Assembly: GCA_013298075.1 (NCBI GenBank)
Contig: JAAFJG010000001.1
Coordinates: forward strand, 85,865 to 149,864
DNA from: Cytophagales bacterium
GTDB lineage: Bacteria; Bacteroidota; Bacteroidia; Cytophagales; Microscillaceae
DNA: 64,000 nt
Direction: 5' to 3'
The notes under the pieces are model-generated. The model saw only the letters and a program-made list of their open reading frames with translations, had not been told where the DNA came from and did not search any database. Each line of letters opens with the position of its first letter. Within the stretch, counting starts at the first letter, position 1. A program made the translations under genes and the position numbers. Positions 44,087 through 54,090 of this stretch are shown in pieces.

Positions 44087-47000
44087 ATGAACATAAAAGA
44101 ACAACTCAAAAAACGTATTCTTATCCTTGATGGAGCAATGGGTACAATGATTCAGCAATATAATTTTTCAGAAGAAGATTATCGTGGCGAAAGATTTAAA
44201 GATTATCCACATTCATTGAAAGGAAATAATGATCTATTGGTCATCACACAACAAGAAGCAATCAAAACAATTCACGCTAAATATTTGGAGGCTGGGGCTG
44301 ATATTATCGAAACAAATACTTTTAATTCTACCTCTATTTCTATGGCTGATTATCACATGGAAAATTTAGTCTATGAATTAAATTATACAGCCGCCAAAAT
44401 CGCCAAAGAAGCTACTACTCAATTTACAGAAAAAAATCCTGATAAACCTCGATTTGTCGCAGGTTCTATTGGTCCAATGAATAAAACTGCCTCACTTTCG
44501 CCTGATGTTAATAATCCGGGTTATCGTGCCGTTACTTTTGACCAATTAGTAGAAAGTTATTCTGAACAAATCAAAGCATTGATAGAAGGTGGAGCAGATG
44601 TATTATTAGTAGAAACGGTTTTTGATACATTGAACTCAAAAGCGGCTTTATTTGCTATTCAATCTGTATTTACTTCCATAGGAAAAAAACTTCCAATAAT
44701 GCTTTCTGGTACCATCACTGATGCCGCAGGACGTACACTTTCGGGACAAACGATTGAGGCTTTTTTGTATTCGACTATGCACATAGATTTGTTGAGTATA
44801 GGCGTAAATTGTGCTTTGGGAGCAGATTTAATGCGTCCTTATATCAAAAGTTTGTCTAAAAATGCTCCTTTTCACGTATCCGCACACCCAAACGCAGGTT
44901 TGCCTAACGAGTTTGGACAATATGATCAGACTCCCGCAGAAATGGTGGCTATTTTAGAAGAATTTTTTAAAGAAAATTGGTTAAATATTATTGGAGGTTG
45001 TTGTGGAACTACTCCCGAACATATCAAAGCCATTGCAGATACGGCTGCTAAATATAGTCCAAGAGAAATTGCTACGCCTGAAAAATATTTGTGTTTGAGT
45101 GGTATGGAAGCATTGACTGTTACGCCACAAATTAATTTTGTGAATGTAGGAGAAAGAACAAACGTTACAGGTTCGGCTAAATTTCGTAAACTTATCAAAG
45201 AAGAAAAATACGAAGAGGCATTGGCAATCGCACGCGACCAAGTAGAAGGCGGAGCGCAAGTAATTGACGTGAATATGGACGAAGGTATGTTAGAATCAGA
45301 AGTTGTGATGACAAAATTTTTGAATTTGATTGCCTCAGAACCAGACATTGCGAAGTTACCAATTATGATTGATAGTTCGAAATGGAGCGTTATCGAAGCA
45401 GGTTTGAAATGTGTACAAGGAAAATCGATTGTCAATTCTATTTCTTTGAAAGAAGGAGAAGAAAAATTTATTCAACAAGCAAAATTAGTGCGTCAATATG
45501 GTGCTGCGACCGTTGTAATGGCTTTTGATGAAACAGGACAAGCCGATAGTTATGAACGCCGTATTCAAATTTGTGAGCGTGCTTATAAAATATTGACTGA
45601 AAAAGTCGGTTTTCCACCACAAGATATTATTTTTGACCCTAATATTTTGACCGTTGCCACTGGAATCGAGGAACATAATAATTATGCGGTTGATTTTATC
45701 AAAGCAACCAAATGGATTAAACAAAATTTACCTTATGCCAAAGTAAGTGGTGGAGTGAGCAATATTTCTTTTTCTTTTCGAGGAAATGATAAAGTAAGAG
45801 AAGCAATGCACTCGGCTTTTTTGTATCACGCCATCAAAGCGGGTATGGATATGGGAATTGTGAATGCGGGTATGATTGAGGTGTATGACGATATTCCAAA
45901 AGATTTTTTAGAATTGATAGAAGATGTTTTGTTGAATCGAAGAGAAGATTCGACTGAAAGATTAGTCAATTTTGCAGAAAGTTTGAAAGGCGAAGCGGGA
46001 AAAACAAAAGAAACAGATACGGCTTGGAGAAATGAAACGGTGGCTAATCGATTGAAACACGCTTTAATGAAAGGTATTACTGATTTTATTGATGAAGATA
46101 CAGAAGAAGCACGTTTGTTATTTGATAAACCTTTGTCTGTGATTGAAGGTCCTTTGATGGATGGAATGAATGTGGTAGGAGATTTGTTTGGAGCAGGAAA
46201 AATGTTTTTGCCGCAAGTCGTAAAATCTGCGCGTGTAATGAAAAAATCGGTGGCGTATTTGTTGCCATTTATGGAAAAAGAAAAAGAAGAAGCAAAAGCA
46301 AGAGGCGAAGTCGCTGCACAAGGACAAGCAAAAATTTTGATGGCAACCGTCAAAGGCGATGTTCACGATATTGGAAAAAATATTGTAGGCGTTGTATTGG
46401 CTTGTAATAATTATGAAGTGATTGATATTGGGGTGATGGTGCCAACTGAAAAAATATTAGAAATTGCCAAAAAAGAAAATGTTGATGTCATTGGATTGAG
46501 CGGTTTGATTACGCCAAGTCTTGATGAAATGGTTTCTGTGGCAGTAGAAATGGAAAGACAAGGTTTTAAAATTCCTTTGTTGATTGGTGGGGCAACTACT
46601 TCCCGCATACATACAGCCGTAAAAATTTCGCCTAAATATTCTGCTCCTGTGATTCACGTTTTAGATGCTTCGAGGTCTGTGCCTGTGGTGAGTAATTTAT
46701 TGAATAAAGAGCAAAAAGAAAAATTTGCAGCAGACATAAAGCAAGAATATGACGAGATGAGAGAAGGACATGCCAGAAGACAACAAGACAAAAAATTTGT
46801 TACGTTGGCACAAGCAAGAGCCAATAAATATAAGATTGATTGGGGAAAAACGCAAATCAAAAAACCTTCTTTTTTGGGTACAAAAGTATTTCAAGAATAT
46901 AGTTTGTTAGAATTATCGGAATATATTGATTGGACTCCATTTTTTCAAACGTGGGAATTACACGGAAAATTTCCTAAAATATTGGAAGACGAAGTCGTAG

Positions 47001-47848
47001 GAATAGAAGCAAAAAAATTGTATAATGATGCTCAAAAATTACTACGAAAAGTAATGAGCGAAAAATTATTAACTGCCAAAGCTGTATTAGGATTTTATCC
47101 TGCTAATTCGAATGGAGCAGATGATATTAACGTCTATCAATTTGCAGAAGTAGAAACGGCAGATATTGCCTGTGATTGTGGTATCAAACACAATCATCAA
47201 CATAGAATTTTTGAGGAAATGAGAGAAGAAAAACCATTAGCACAATTATTTGGACTAAGACAACAATCTGAAAAATCTCAAAATGTACCTAATTTATGTT
47301 TGACTGATTTTATTGCACCTCTCGAAAGTGGTAAAGAAGATTATGTAGGTGGTTTTGCTGTTACTATTTTTGGAGCAGAAGAATTAGCCAAAAAATTTGA
47401 AAAAGACCACGACGATTATAATGCCATTATGATAAAAGCCTTAGCGGATAGGTTTGCGGAGGCGTTAGCGGAACGTATGCATGAGCGTGTGCGTAAGGAA
47501 TATTGGGGACATGCAAAAGACGAAACTTTGACAAATGAAGATTTAATTCGTGAAAAATATGAAGGAATTAGACCTGCTCCCGGTTATCCTGCTTGCCCTG
47601 ACCATACTGAAAAAACAACGCTTTTTGAATTGTTAGAGGTACAAAAAGAAATTGGTTTGCAACTGACCGAAAATTTGGCGATGTATCCTGCTGCTTCTGT
47701 ATCAGGTTGGTATTTTTCACACGCAGAAAGTAAATATTTTGGTTTAGGAAAAATAGAAAAAGACCAATTACAAGACTACGCAAAACGTAAAAATATGTCT
47801 ATTGAATTGGCTGAAAAATGGTTGCGACCTGTTTTGAGTTATGAATAG
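44087..47848 (+). CDS. metH: methionine synthase, B12-dependent
   Basis: 1253 residues, full length with all modules. Homocysteine-binding barrel with the zinc motif [11 protein letters not shown] (about 301-311); pterin-binding barrel from [18 protein letters not shown] (about 345) through the IMIDSSKW region; cobalamin cap and binding domain with [13 protein letters not shown] (about 755-767; the cobalt-ligating His is ~760), [11 protein letters not shown] and GGATTSR; C-terminal SAM-reactivation domain with [15 protein letters not shown] (about 1160). It transfers a methyl group from methyltetrahydrofolate to homocysteine. The 124-bp upstream gap shows no cobalamin riboswitch. It holds a short GAGG/CCTC hairpin near 44055-44072. 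Confidence 0.97.
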   Translation: MNIKEQLKKRILILDGAMGTMIQQYNFSEEDYRGERFKDYPHSLKGNNDLLVITQQEAIKTIHAKYLEAGADIIETNTFNSTSISMADYHMENLVYELNYTAAKIAKEATTQFTEKNPDKPRFVAGSIGPMNKTASLSPDVNNPGYRAVTFDQLVESYSEQIKALIEGGADVLLVETVFDTLNSKAALFAIQSVFTSIGKKLPIMLSGTITDAAGRTLSGQTIEAFLYSTMHIDLLSIGVNCALGADLMRPYIKSLSKNAPFHVSAHPNAGLPNEFGQYDQTPAEMVAILEEFFKENWLNIIGGCCGTTPEHIKAIADTAAKYSPREIATPEKYLCLSGMEALTVTPQINFVNVGERTNVTGSAKFRKLIKEEKYEEALAIARDQVEGGAQVIDVNMDEGMLESEVVMTKFLNLIASEPDIAKLPIMIDSSKWSVIEAGLKCVQGKSIVNSISLKEGEEKFIQQAKLVRQYGAATVVMAFDETGQADSYERRIQICERAYKILTEKVGFPPQDIIFDPNILTVATGIEEHNNYAVDFIKATKWIKQNLPYAKVSGGVSNISFSFRGNDKVREAMHSAFLYHAIKAGMDMGIVNAGMIEVYDDIPKDFLELIEDVLLNRREDSTERLVNFAESLKGEAGKTKETDTAWRNETVANRLKHALMKGITDFIDEDTEEARLLFDKPLSVIEGPLMDGMNVVGDLFGAGKMFLPQVVKSARVMKKSVAYLLPFMEKEKEEAKARGEVAAQGQAKILMATVKGDVHDIGKNIVGVVLACNNYEVIDIGVMVPTEKILEIAKKENVDVIGLSGLITPSLDEMVSVAVEMERQGFKIPLLIGGATTSRIHTAVKISPKYSAPVIHVLDASRSVPVVSNLLNKEQKEKFAADIKQEYDEMREGHARRQQDKKFVTLAQARANKYKIDWGKTQIKKPSFLGTKVFQEYSLLELSEYIDWTPFFQTWELHGKFPKILEDEVVGIEAKKLYNDAQKLLRKVMSEKLLTAKAVLGFYPANSNGADDINVYQFAEVETADIACDCGIKHNHQHRIFEEMREEKPLAQLFGLRQQSEKSQNVPNLCLTDFIAPLESGKEDYVGGFAVTIFGAEELAKKFEKDHDDYNAIMIKALADRFAEALAERMHERVRKEYWGHAKDETLTNEDLIREKYEGIRPAPGYPACPDHTEKTTLFELLEVQKEIGLQLTENLAMYPAASVSGWYFSHAESKYFGLGKIEKDQLQDYAKRKNMSIELAEKWLRPVLSYE

Positions 47849-47867
47849 AAAATAAGATTGTTTTTTC

Positions 47868-47899
47868 AAATCTATAAGGTTTTAAAATCTTATAGGTTT
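47868..47899 (+). terminator. hairpin after metH
   Basis: CTATAAG (47872-47878) pairs with CTTATAG (47889-47895), with partial AAA/TTT extension, 20 bp after the metH stop. A piece of the same text (CAAACCTATA) recurs after the next gene near 48844, so it may be a dispersed repeat as well as a terminator. Confidence 0.45.
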
Positions 47900-47932
47900 G
47901 ATTTTCAATATTTTCAATAAAAAAATAAAACT

Positions 47933-48853
47933 ATGAAAAAAATATTTTTTTTTGTTTTGATAATTTTATTTCAATGTCAAAATAAGGTAGAAAATCAAAA
48001 AGAACTTGTTGTTTCTCATCAATATTCCTCCACTTCTATTTCTATTTTTTTTAAACAAATCATTGAAAATCATTGGAAAGATTATGCTAAAATAGACACA
48101 ACTTATAACTCTTTTTGTGAGAATTATGATTTGATTAAAAATCAAATAAATGCAAAAAAATTTTATACACTCAAAATTTTGAACGAATTTTTTACAAGTA
48201 AAACTTCTTCAGATGGTTCAATAGGAAAAATTTTATTGATTCCTTATTTTTGGCATTGGGTCAATCCTAATCCAAGACACGAAATTACTTTAACGAAAAC
48301 AAATCAAAAGTTAAATGCAATATTGCCACCTTTAGAATTTAAAAGATACAAGTCTTATGCAGATATTGACCGTACACCTTTTCTTTTTTTAAGCGAACTT
48401 TTTGATGAAGAACCAAAATACAAACACGAGTTACTCGAAAAATCTTTCACGACTTTTGGTTGGTGTAGCGAAAGAGAAATGGCTTTTGTCGCATTGATTG
48501 AGATATTGGGCTTCAAAGCAAAAGTCATTACTAATAATGGACATACATGGACAGAGACCTTAGTAGATTTTTCAAATAATCATCAAAAAAATACAAAAAT
48601 AAAAATAAAAATTGATAATACTTATCATAAATTTGAATGGAGTATGATAAATGATACTCAAGCAAAAAATTGGGGTGAAGAAAAGGAAAGTACAGCTATG
48701 GCATTATGGTATAATCAGAAATCTCACGACAAAAACGAACATCAAAAAATTAAACAATATTTAATTTCAAAAAAAGTAATACAAAAAATAGAAAATATTT
48801 TTGTAGATTATTTGAATGAATTAAAAAAAGTCGTAATTTCTTCAAACCTATAG
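47933..48853 (+). CDS. lipoprotein with a transglutaminase-like domain
   Basis: 306 residues with a short lipoprotein signal (FFFVLIILFQC, Cys ~16). The C-terminal half has the transglutaminase-fold order: GWCSEREMAFVALIEILGF with the nucleophile Cys (~182), then NNGHTWTE with the His (~204), then a strand reading NTYHKFEW with the acidic partner probably nearby. Such periplasmic proteins act as thiol proteases or cross-linkers; the substrate is unknown. It lies just upstream of the ATPase-DUF4435 gene, 37 bp away, so the two might be co-transcribed. Confidence 0.65.
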   Translation: MKKIFFFVLIILFQCQNKVENQKELVVSHQYSSTSISIFFKQIIENHWKDYAKIDTTYNSFCENYDLIKNQINAKKFYTLKILNEFFTSKTSSDGSIGKILLIPYFWHWVNPNPRHEITLTKTNQKLNAILPPLEFKRYKSYADIDRTPFLFLSELFDEEPKYKHELLEKSFTTFGWCSEREMAFVALIEILGFKAKVITNNGHTWTETLVDFSNNHQKNTKIKIKIDNTYHKFEWSMINDTQAKNWGEEKESTAMALWYNQKSHDKNEHQKIKQYLISKKVIQKIENIFVDYLNELKKVVISSNL

Positions 48854-48890
48854 CTTTGATTATCAATATTTTAAATAAAAAAACAAAACT

Positions 48891-50552
48891 ATGAAAATTA
48901 CAGAAATTCATCTTCAAAATTTTAGAAGATTTACAGATTTACACATTCAAAATATTCCTATAACTTCTAAATTAGTATTAGTTATTGGAAGTAATGGCTC
49001 AGGAAAATCTTCACTTTTTGATGCTTTTGAGTTTTTGAATAAAAATATTAGAGCAAATGAAACGAATGAACTTAATTATTTCAAAAAAATAAAAGAAAAT
49101 CCGCTTGATATAAGTATAAAATTTGATAGTGATATAAATATTACTTTATCAGGTTTTAATATAAATCAAACTAAAAACCTCCCTAAAAATTCTTTTTATG
49201 GTCGCACAAGTTTTAGACAAATTCCACGCTTAACGCGTACGAGTTTGGGGCAAAATAAATTTGATTTTGAATTAGATAATGACAGACCACGATTTTTTAT
49301 TGACAAAGATAATCGTTTTGAAAATGACCTCGAAAATATTACAGGAAAAATACTAAAAGCCGTTTTTGAAGAAAATACATCATCAGAAGCCATCAAAGAA
49401 AAATATTTATCCAAAATAAATCGTGCTTTTGAAAACATTTTTGGTAATAAAAATGGTACAAAACTACAATTTACGCAAATAATTCCACCACTTGATGGAA
49501 AAGTTGCCCAAATTATTTTCAAAAAAGGTATTTCAGAAATTCATTATGATTATTTAAGTGCAGGCGAAAAAGAAGTTTTTAATCTTTTGATAAATTTTAT
49601 TAGCCGTAGTGATTATTATCAAGATACTATTTATTTTTTAGATGAAATGGATTTACATTTGAATACTAAAATTCAATACAATCTATTAAAAGAAATTACA
49701 GAAAATTGGCTTTCTGAAAACTGCCAATTCTGGACTATTTCTCACGCTTTGGGCTTTATAGAATATGCACGTGAATCTGAAAAAGCAACGATTTTAGATT
49801 TTGATGATTTAGATTTTGATTTGCCACAAGTAATTTTTCCTGAAAACAAAGAAAATCCAAATATTTATGAGATAGCTGTTGGACGTGATTTTTTGCCTTC
49901 TTTGTTCAAAAATATGAGTACTTATTTTGTAGAACGAAACGATAAAGTGTATTATGCTAATCTAAACCTTGAAAATAGTATTTTTGTGTCTGCTAATAAT
50001 CGCAATCAAGTCTTTCAACAAGTTCAAAGTACAGAATTTATGGGAATTGTAGATAGAGATTTTTTGAGTGATGAGGATATTATTGAAATCAAAAAAAAAT
50101 ATCAAAAACTATATATTTTGAATTATTATAGCATTGAAAATTATTTTTATCACCCTGATAATTTAGAAGAATATTATCAAAAAATAGGCAAAAATTTTGA
50201 TAAAAAATTGTATATCAATAACTTAATAAATGCCAAAAACCAAATCAAAGAAAATCTAAAAATCAATATCAAAAGTATACGCTTTGAATATCCTTATTTT
50301 AAAGAGCCTGAATTTAATGAAAATTCTCTACAAAATAGGTTTAAAAATAAAAGCGAAAATGAAAAAGAAACATTCCAAATCTATCAATATTTAGATAGTG
50401 ATAATTTTGAAGATTTTTATAAATGTTTGCCTATGAAAGATTATTGCAAGCAACTTTCACAAAGACAAAATATTTCTCAAATAGATTTATCCAAAACAAA
50501 TTGGTTTAAAAACAATATTTTAATAGTTTTGAATGGCAATAAAAAACAATAG
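48891..50552 (+). CDS. AAA ATPase fused to DUF4435 (PARIS AriA-AriB-like single-chain protein)
   Basis: 553 residues in two parts. Residues 1 to ~310 are an AAA_15/RecF-like ATPase: ITEIHLQNFRRFTDL, Walker A GSNGSGKSS (33-41), signature YLSAGEKEVFNLL (~223-235), Walker B IYFLDEMDLHL (~247-257) and TISHALGF (~283-290). Residues ~335-553 match DUF4435, a TOPRIM-related nuclease: YFVERNDKVYY (~343-353), GIVDRDF with DxD acids (~384-390), and YYSIENYFYHP (~411-421). The same two domains are separate proteins, AriA and AriB, in the PARIS anti-phage system, and single-chain forms are known. The function is inferred from this architecture. Confidence 0.75.
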   Translation: MKITEIHLQNFRRFTDLHIQNIPITSKLVLVIGSNGSGKSSLFDAFEFLNKNIRANETNELNYFKKIKENPLDISIKFDSDINITLSGFNINQTKNLPKNSFYGRTSFRQIPRLTRTSLGQNKFDFELDNDRPRFFIDKDNRFENDLENITGKILKAVFEENTSSEAIKEKYLSKINRAFENIFGNKNGTKLQFTQIIPPLDGKVAQIIFKKGISEIHYDYLSAGEKEVFNLLINFISRSDYYQDTIYFLDEMDLHLNTKIQYNLLKEITENWLSENCQFWTISHALGFIEYARESEKATILDFDDLDFDLPQVIFPENKENPNIYEIAVGRDFLPSLFKNMSTYFVERNDKVYYANLNLENSIFVSANNRNQVFQQVQSTEFMGIVDRDFLSDEDIIEIKKKYQKLYILNYYSIENYFYHPDNLEEYYQKIGKNFDKKLYINNLINAKNQIKENLKINIKSIRFEYPYFKEPEFNENSLQNRFKNKSENEKETFQIYQYLDSDNFEDFYKCLPMKDYCKQLSQRQNISQIDLSKTNWFKNNILIVLNGNKKQ

Positions 50553-50660
50553 CGTTTGGCTATTCAATTTTTATGCTATAAAAAATAACAAACACAAACA
50601 AATCACTATGAAAAAAAATAAAGAAGCACAAACAAGAATTAAAATCAATGAACTCTTTCT

Positions 50661-50687
50661 CCTCGCTCTGTGTGACCCAGACCGAGG
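50661..50687. repeat. CCTCG/CGAGG hairpin repeat
   Basis: CCTCG-c-TCTG pairs with CAGA-c-CGAGG around a short loop. It resembles, in reverse orientation, the CGGTCTGTG/CACAGAGCGAGG unit at 35611-35632. Confidence 0.6.
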
Positions 50688-50728
50688 ATTAAGGCTGTTT
50701 TTATTTATAATCCAATTTTATTTTCAAT

Positions 50729-51793
50729 ATGCAATATTTACCATTATCTTTTGAAATAGAAACTAAAAATGTTTTGAAAAAAACCATTCAAGCAAATAAA
50801 GCTTTAGCGGAACTCAAAAGTATTGCTAAAACTATTCCTAATGAAGCAATTCTTATCAATACTTTGGCTTTGCAAGAAGCAAAAGATAGTTCAGAAGTAG
50901 AAAATATTATTACTACACACGACGAACTTTTTAAAGCAAATTTATTCGAAAATATGTTACATTCTATTGCTATCAAAGAAGTTCAAAACTATGTAGAAGC
51001 ATTAAAAGAAGGCTTCGAAATCGTAAAAAATACAAAATTACTTACGTCAAATCATATCATAAAAATACAAGAAGTTTTAGAAAAAAATAACGCAGGTTTT
51101 AGAAAACAAGTAGGTACAAATCTAAAAAATGCACAAATAGGCGAGGTGATTTATACGCCTCCACAAGACTATGAAGAAATAATAAAATTGATGAATAACC
51201 TCGAACAATTTATCAATGATAATGAAATATCTGACGTAGATCCGCTTATAAAAATGGTAATTATTCATTTTCAATTTGAAAGTATTCACCCATTTTATGA
51301 TGGAAATGGCAGAACAGGACGAATTATCAATATCTTATATCTCATTTTACAAAATTTATTAGATACGCCAATTCTTTATTTGAGTAGATTTGTGATACAA
51401 AATAAACAAAATTATTATCAATATTTACAAAATGTGAGAGATAAAAATGATTGGGAAACTTGGATTTTATTTATGCTTGATGGCGTAGAAAAAGTGGCTT
51501 TACAAACCATTACTTTGATTGATGATATAAAAAATTTGATGCAACAATACAAAGTAGAAATCAAAAAAAACTATTCATTTTATAGCCACGAATTATTGAA
51601 TAATCTTTTCAAACATCCTTATACAAAAATAGAATTTGTGATGAAAGATTTGCACGTTTCTCGTCCTACTGCTTCCAATTATTTAGAAAAAATGGTAGAA
51701 AATGGTTTATTAGAAAAAATAAAAATTCAAAAAAATAATTATTACATCAATAAAAAACTCTACGAATTGCTCTCAAAAACAAAAGATATGTAA
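50729..51793 (+). CDS. class II Fic-domain protein with C-terminal winged helix
   Basis: 354 residues. N-terminal Fic_N-type helices contain the inhibitory motif SSEVEN (residues 54-59, S-x-x-x-E-N), which places an autoinhibitory Glu in the ATP site. The Fic core has HPFYDGNGRTGR (187-198) with the catalytic His, preceded by a flap region (EVIYTPP, ~139). The C-terminal ~80 residues read as a winged helix (KDLHVSRPTASNYLEKMVENGLL). Fic enzymes usually AMPylate proteins, and members with HTH domains may regulate their own expression. It ends in a double hairpin (51786-51857). Confidence 0.9.
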   Translation: MQYLPLSFEIETKNVLKKTIQANKALAELKSIAKTIPNEAILINTLALQEAKDSSEVENIITTHDELFKANLFENMLHSIAIKEVQNYVEALKEGFEIVKNTKLLTSNHIIKIQEVLEKNNAGFRKQVGTNLKNAQIGEVIYTPPQDYEEIIKLMNNLEQFINDNEISDVDPLIKMVIIHFQFESIHPFYDGNGRTGRIINILYLILQNLLDTPILYLSRFVIQNKQNYYQYLQNVRDKNDWETWILFMLDGVEKVALQTITLIDDIKNLMQQYKVEIKKNYSFYSHELLNNLFKHPYTKIEFVMKDLHVSRPTASNYLEKMVENGLLEKIKIQKNNYYINKKLYELLSKTKDM

Positions 51794-51857
51794 AGAATTT
51801 TCGTTTTTCTTTACATATCTTTCTTCTTATGTAAAGAATTTTCGTTTTTCTTTACAT
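51786..51857. repeat. duplicated GTAAAGAA/TTCTTTAC hairpin
   Basis: Two direct copies about 43 bp apart. Each is a perfect inverted repeat: copy 1 has 12-bp arms, ATATGTAAAGAA and TTCTTTACATAT (51786-51797, 51807-51818); copy 2 has 10-bp arms (51829-51838, 51848-51857). Both have the same loop, TTTTCGTTT. Copy 1 includes the Fic stop codon. They may be tandem terminators or paired operators. Confidence 0.75.
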
Positions 51858-51917
51858 ATCTTTTAAAAAACTAACTTATTTTTCGATTGAATATCAGATT
51901 TATTACCCAAAACAAAA

Positions 51918-51949
51918 TTTGCAAAAGTAAATCGAATGTAGTAATATTG
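51918..51949 (+). promoter_or_regulatory. promoter of the S41 protease gene
   Basis: TTTG (51918-51921), 20-nt spacer, TAATATTG (51942-51949), one base off TAnnTTTG. The ATG follows at 51981. Confidence 0.55.
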
Positions 51950-51980
51950 CACATTATTTATCACAAACAAACAATCATTT

Positions 51981-53570
51981 ATGGAAAATAAAAAATTTCC
52001 TATATTTTTACCTATTCTATTGATGAGCGTTTTGGCAATCGGCGTTTTGATTGGGAGTGTTTTTTTTAGCAATAAAAATGTTTTATATCCTAATTCTTCT
52101 CAAAAATCAATACAAAAAATTCAAGAAGTTTTGCAATATGTGCAACAAAATTATGCTGATACAGTTAATTTTGACAATTTAACGAATATAGGTTTGCAAA
52201 AAATGATAGAAAATCTCGACCCTCATTCTGTCTATATTCCCAAACAAGATGTGCCTGAAGCCAATATTAGTTTAGGGGCAAATTTTGTGGGCATTGGTAT
52301 AGAATTTTTAATTCTCAAAGATACTTTATTTGTAATCAATACGCTCAAAAATAGTCCCTCTCAAAAAGCAGGAATTAAAGCAGGTGATAAAATTATAGCA
52401 GTCAATCAAGAAAATATCGCAGGTAAAAAAAATAAAATATCAGAAAAAAAAATATTTGCTTTGTTAAAAGGAAAAGAAGGAACTGAGGTAAAATTGAGTA
52501 TTTTGAGACATAATAATAAAAATATCATCTCAAAAACATTGAAAAGAACTACTTTTCAGACACAGGCGATAGAAACGGCTTTGATGTGGGACAAAAAAAT
52601 AGGTTTTATCAAAATATCAAAATTCAATATCAATAGTTACAAAGATTTTAAAAAAGAACTTGAAAAATTGATTGAATTGGGTATGGAAAAATTGATTTTA
52701 GATGTGAGAGATAATCCGGGCGGCTATTTAGATAAAACGGTCAATATTATTGATGAATTATTAGCGGGAAAAGATACGATTGTCTATGTTGATGGCAAAG
52801 GAAGTCGATTTGATAATGTTTCGAAAGCCAAAAATTTAGGTATTTTTGAGCAAGGAAAAATTATTGTTTTGATAGATGAAGGCAGTGCGTCTGCCTCCGA
52901 AGTGTTGGCGGGTGCATTACAAGACCACGACAGAGCGACTTTGATAGGACGCAGAACGTACGGAAAAGGATTGGTGCAAATGCCGATTGAATTGACTGAT
53001 GGCGGAGAACTAAGATTGACGATTGCCAAATATTATACGCCAAGTGGTAGATGTATTCAAAAACCATTTTCTAAAAACTATAAAAGTGAAACAGCAGAAA
53101 GATATTTGAATGGGGAATTATTTGAACAAAAAAATATAAAAATTGATAAAAAACAAATATTTAAAACAAAAAAAGGAAGAAATGTATATGGTGGCGGTGG
53201 AATTATGCCCGATATTTTTGTACCTTTGGATACAATTCAGTTCAATAAAGTAAGCGAATGGACAGATGAAGATTTTTTGAGGGCTTTTATTTTGAATTAT
53301 ATCAATGAAAATCAAAATGAATTATCAAAAATTTCTTTTCAAAAATTTAGTAAAAATTTTGAATTTCAAGAGGTTTTTTGGGCGCAATTATGGAAAACAG
53401 GTAAAAATGCCAAAGTAAAATCTACTCCCGAACAATTTAAAAAATTACGTCCTGAATTAACCAAAAATATCAAAGAAATGATTGCAAAAAGTATTTTTTC
53501 GGAAGAAGAATTTTGGCGTTTGAGTTTGTTGCAAGATGAAATTTTTAACGAAGCATTGAAAGTTTTGTAA
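51981..53570 (+). CDS. CtpA-type carboxy-terminal processing protease (S41)
   Basis: 529 residues. A membrane-anchoring N-terminus (FPIFLPILLMSVLAIGVLIG) is followed by a short helical domain, a PDZ domain (about 95-185, with GIGIEFLILKDTLFV and SPSQKAGIKAGDKI), and the S41 core: ILDVRDNPGGYLD (~235-247), the serine motif EGSASASEVLAGAL (~300-313) and the catalytic Lys region RRTYGKGLVQMP (~324-335). It acts on periplasmic protein C-termini. The C-terminal ~150 residues form an extra helical part common in Bacteroidota members. A repeat-rich gap of 520 bp follows. Confidence 0.93.
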   Translation: MENKKFPIFLPILLMSVLAIGVLIGSVFFSNKNVLYPNSSQKSIQKIQEVLQYVQQNYADTVNFDNLTNIGLQKMIENLDPHSVYIPKQDVPEANISLGANFVGIGIEFLILKDTLFVINTLKNSPSQKAGIKAGDKIIAVNQENIAGKKNKISEKKIFALLKGKEGTEVKLSILRHNNKNIISKTLKRTTFQTQAIETALMWDKKIGFIKISKFNINSYKDFKKELEKLIELGMEKLILDVRDNPGGYLDKTVNIIDELLAGKDTIVYVDGKGSRFDNVSKAKNLGIFEQGKIIVLIDEGSASASEVLAGALQDHDRATLIGRRTYGKGLVQMPIELTDGGELRLTIAKYYTPSGRCIQKPFSKNYKSETAERYLNGELFEQKNIKIDKKQIFKTKKGRNVYGGGGIMPDIFVPLDTIQFNKVSEWTDEDFLRAFILNYINENQNELSKISFQKFSKNFEFQEVFWAQLWKTGKNAKVKSTPEQFKKLRPELTKNIKEMIAKSIFSEEEFWRLSLLQDEIFNEALKVL

Positions 53571-53738
53571 ATGATTGAGAAATTCCTACATTGAATAGAA
53601 ATGGCATTTATGCCATTCTACGTTGAGTAGAAAATGGCATTATGTTATTTATTTGAAATATAGAAAATAGATTTTTATGAAATTTATGCTAAAAATGAAA
53701 ATATTTTTTTGAAAATGTATTTTTTGAAAATGTATTTT

Positions 53739-53810
53739 TTGAATTGCCTCCAGATTTATCTGGAGGATAATATAAAACTCAATTTTTGGCTTTAGCCGAA
53801 ATTTCTGTGT
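53739..53810 (-). repeat. dual-hairpin interspersed repeat, copy 3
   Basis: TTGAATTGCCTCCAGAT... with ATCTGGAGG, then TTGGCTTTAGCCGAAATTT. It is preceded by two to three short TTTTTTGAAAATGTA tandem units (53704-53740) and, at 53590-53640, by two GGCATTTATGCC/GGCATTATG segments like those near 25510. It forms an inverted pair with copy 4. Confidence 0.8.
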
Positions 53811-53907
53811 TTCTCAAATTGATATTTTTCCATATTTTCAAAATAAATTATTATTCATATCACAATAAAATTAGCTCTATAATAAGTTCCATGAACCAGA
53901 AAATATA

Positions 53908-54036
53908 AAATTTCGGCTAAAGCCAATTATGAAATTGTATATTGTCCTCCAGATAAATCTGGAGGCAATTCAGATAAATCTGGAGGCAATTCAGATAAAT
54001 CTGGAGGCAATTCAGATAAATCTGGAGGCAATTCAA
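53908..54036 (+). repeat. dual-hairpin interspersed repeat, copy 4, with four 21-bp units
   Basis: AAATTTCGGCTAAAGCCAA leads after ~25 nt to CCTCCAGATAAATCTGGAGG. The 21-bp unit (AGATAAATCTGGAGGCAATT plus C) then repeats four times in perfect tandem, starting at 53951, 53972, 53993 and 54014. It is the inverted counterpart of copy 3. Nothing else is recognised in the gap 53571-54090. Confidence 0.85.
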
Positions 54037-54090
54037 TTTTTTTATACAAATTTCGTAATAATCTAAAAAACACCTTATATTTTCTTTATC

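Noticed and set aside
50533..50754. 73-codon open frame between the PARIS-like gene and the Fic gene
   Set aside because: It overlaps both neighbours, includes the CCTCG hairpin repeat, and has no protein-like pattern.
53951..54034. Four identical 21-bp repeats resembling a short CRISPR array
   Set aside because: The units are directly adjacent with no spacers, and no cas gene is nearby. It is a tandem expansion of a palindromic interspersed repeat.
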